Of a DNA stretch of 16,421 nt, positions 15,202-16,421 are shown piece after piece (within the stretch, counting starts at the first letter, position 1; each line of letters starts with the position of its first letter). The notes beneath the pieces were generated by a model that was not told the DNA's origin, made no database searches, and was given only the letters and a program-made list of their open reading frames with translations. Made by a program: the position numbers and the translations under genes. The stretch is from assembly GCA_044227705.1 (NCBI GenBank), contig JBGAWE010000090.1:1-16421 (forward strand), read 5' to 3'. Source of the DNA: JANOQP01 sp044227705. Its GTDB lineage: Bacteria > Bacteroidota > Bacteroidia > Chitinophagales > Saprospiraceae.

Positions 15202-16421
15202 TCAAAGACGCACCAGCTTCCGCACCGCTGCCCGTCCGTTGGACTCGATTTTCAGTTGATAAAAACCGGCCGCCACCCCGCTCAAATCCAGCTCGAAAAC
15301 CCGCCCCGACCGCTCGAAACAGAAGCTGCCGACGAGCCGCCCGGCCGCGTCGAAGACCTCGACCGCTGGACCGTCGGTTTCTTTTTGAAAACAAATTTCG
15401 AGGCTGCCGGGCGAGGGGTTCGGCCTCAAAACCAGGCCGCTGGCCCAATCCGGCTCGCCCGTAGAGATGATGTTGTCGATGAAGACGGAGGCCGAGAGAA
15501 CCGAGCAACCGTTCGCGTCGACCACTTTCAAAACGTAGTTGCCGGTCTTGAGGCCTGTCAGGTTTTGGCTGGTCGAGAAGCTCGCTCCGTCCTTTTCCCA
15601 GACAAAAAGATACCCGGGCTTGCCCCCTCCGACCGCGACAGAGATGGAGCCGACGCCCGCGCCCCCGATATCGTAGGTTTTCGATAAAACATTGATTGTC
15701 AACGAGTCGGCGACCGTCACCGAGAAGGCGCAGCCGCCCACGTTGCCCGCGTTGTCGGTGAAAGTCCACTCGTTCCAGGTCTGCCCGACGGGGAAGGCCG
15801 CGCCACTCGGCAAGCCAGCCACGAGCGCAAACTGGCCGCCATAAATCAGGCAGTTGTCGAGCGCGACGGGTGCTGCATAAGCCACGACCGGCGAGCACCA
15901 CGAAGCCGTCAAATCGGGTGGGCAGTTGAGGGTCGGCGGCTCATCGTCGATGACAGATATGGAGATGCCGCCGCTGGCCGTGCAGCCATTGACATCCGAA
16001 ACATTCACCACATAAGTGCCTGGTTTTGAGGCGGTTATCGCCGATGTGTCCTGACCGCTCGACCATGAAAATTGGAACGGGCCTTCACCCGAGGCCGTGG
16101 CCGTGAGGCCGCCGCAACCCCCTCCGGTCAACGCGATTTCGACCGACGGATTTGGACGGAGATTGACGCGAACCGAGTCCGTCGTGAAGCAACTCCCTTT
16201 TCGGCCGGTGGCAAAAAGCGTCGTCGTGGCCTTCCCCAAAAAGGTCGGGGTCGGGCACTTCGCGCAGCTCAAAACCGAGGCGGGCGACCACGAGTATTCA
16301 TCAAAACCGGGCGCGGCCGAGAAGGAAATTGTATCGCCGTCGCAGAGCGTGGCGGCGGTCGGAAGGCCGAGCGCGGCGGCCGAGTCGAGCTTTATCAAAA
16401 CTGTGTCGGTCTGTCTGAACC
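15202..16421 (-). CDS. T9SS-targeted secreted protein, C-terminal part (5' end outside window)
   Basis: The frame is open through the right edge; the residues entering the window (FRQTDTVLIKLD) match the metalloprotease paralog, so an internal TTG at 16398 is not the true start. The visible ~406 codons hold an Ig-like unit with WSPASVLSCAKCP, a SprB-like unit, an HYR domain (DDEPPTLNCPPDLTASWC), a second SprB-like unit and a type A T9SS sorting domain ending AVRKLVRL. The missing N-terminal part may or may not be a protease. The gene lies directly upstream of its paralog, 104 bp away and on the same strand, so the pair is a tandem duplication or shares an exchanged C-terminal cassette. Confidence 0.87.
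   Translation of the reverse strand, partial: FRQTDTVLIKLDSAAALGLPTAATLCDGDTISFSAAPGFDEYSWSPASVLSCAKCPTPTFLGKATTTLFATGRKGSCFTTDSVRVNLRPNPSVEIALTGGGCGGLTATASGEGPFQFSWSSGQDTSAITASKPGTYVVNVSDVNGCTASGGISISVIDDEPPTLNCPPDLTASWCSPVVAYAAPVALDNCLIYGGQFALVAGLPSGAAFPVGQTWNEWTFTDNAGNVGGCAFSVTVADSLTINVLSKTYDIGGAGVGSISVAVGGGKPGYLFVWEKDGASFSTSQNLTGLKTGNYVLKVVDANGCSVLSASVFIDNIISTGEPDWASGLVLRPNPSPGSLEICFQKETDGPAVEVFDAAGRLVGSFCFERSGRVFELDLSGVAAGFYQLKIESNGRAAVRKLVRL
15202..16421. repeat. Direct repeat, copy 2 (shared C-terminal module, runs to window edge)
   Basis: This is the second copy of the 10529-11748 module, with the same length over the visible part. The repeat probably continues past the right edge, since the match has not ended there. 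Long blocks in the SprB-like and HYR regions are identical or nearly identical at the DNA level. Confidence 0.9.

Noticed and set aside
15202..16398. Complete 398-codon gene starting at TTG 16398
   Set aside because: The frame stays open to the edge and the upstream residues align with the paralog, so it is the end of a longer gene.
10529..16421. Mobile element or CRISPR as the source of the repeat
   Set aside because: The repeat is coding throughout, has two copies only, and shows no transposase, target duplication or spacer pattern.

Overview
The window looks like part of a high-GC (roughly 60% by eye) Bacteroidota chromosome, probably a Saprospiria-type lineage. The evidence is a C-terminal type IX secretion (T9SS) sorting domain on very large secreted proteins with PKD, HYR and SprB-like modules, the ftsX-DUF3098-uppP gene order, a Bacteroidota-type Tgt, WbqC and DUF2027-Smr proteins, no clear Shine-Dalgarno sequences, and -7 elements of the TAnnTTTG type. 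The class-level placement is inference. No tRNA, rRNA, CRISPR array, integrase or transposase gene was seen.

Layout, left to right. Positions 2-487 (+) encode the C-terminal end of malate:quinone oxidoreductase. Positions 490-1113 (-) encode a secreted, probably carbohydrate-binding-like protein. An envelope operon follows at 1172-4201 (+): ftsX, a DUF3098 membrane protein, and one 590-codon reading frame that joins a complete UppP (undecaprenyl-diphosphate phosphatase) to a complete HemB (porphobilinogen synthase). Next come a WbqC-family gene (4204-4815, -) and a divergent DUF2027-Smr gene (4864-5934, +). A DUF1015 gene (5937-7055, -) is divergent from tgt (7202-8332, +). These are followed by an OmpH/Skp-family gene (8510-9094, +), a 325-bp gap holding a strong hairpin, and an esterase with an N-terminal starch-binding-like module (9420-10523, +).

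The right third holds two tandem minus-strand genes for very large secreted proteins. The complete one (10529-15097, 1522 aa) is an M43 pappalysin-like metalloprotease with PKD domains, a repeat-rich middle, HYR and SprB-like modules and a T9SS sorting domain. The incomplete one (15202 to beyond the right edge) repeats its last ~406 codons without a net indel, offset by 4673 bp. An imperfect long palindrome lies between them.

The genes are mostly housekeeping and envelope functions: lipid-carrier recycling, division-associated FtsX, a periplasmic chaperone, heme and queuosine synthesis, and central metabolism, followed by a secretion-associated accessory region. The points most worth a second look are the in-frame UppP-HemB fusion, the tandem T9SS paralogs whose sorting domains diverge much faster than the adjacent modules, promoter-like boxes 4-6 nt before start codons that suggest leaderless mRNAs, convergent genes spaced exactly 2 bp apart, and AT-rich near-palindromes scattered through GC-rich coding DNA.
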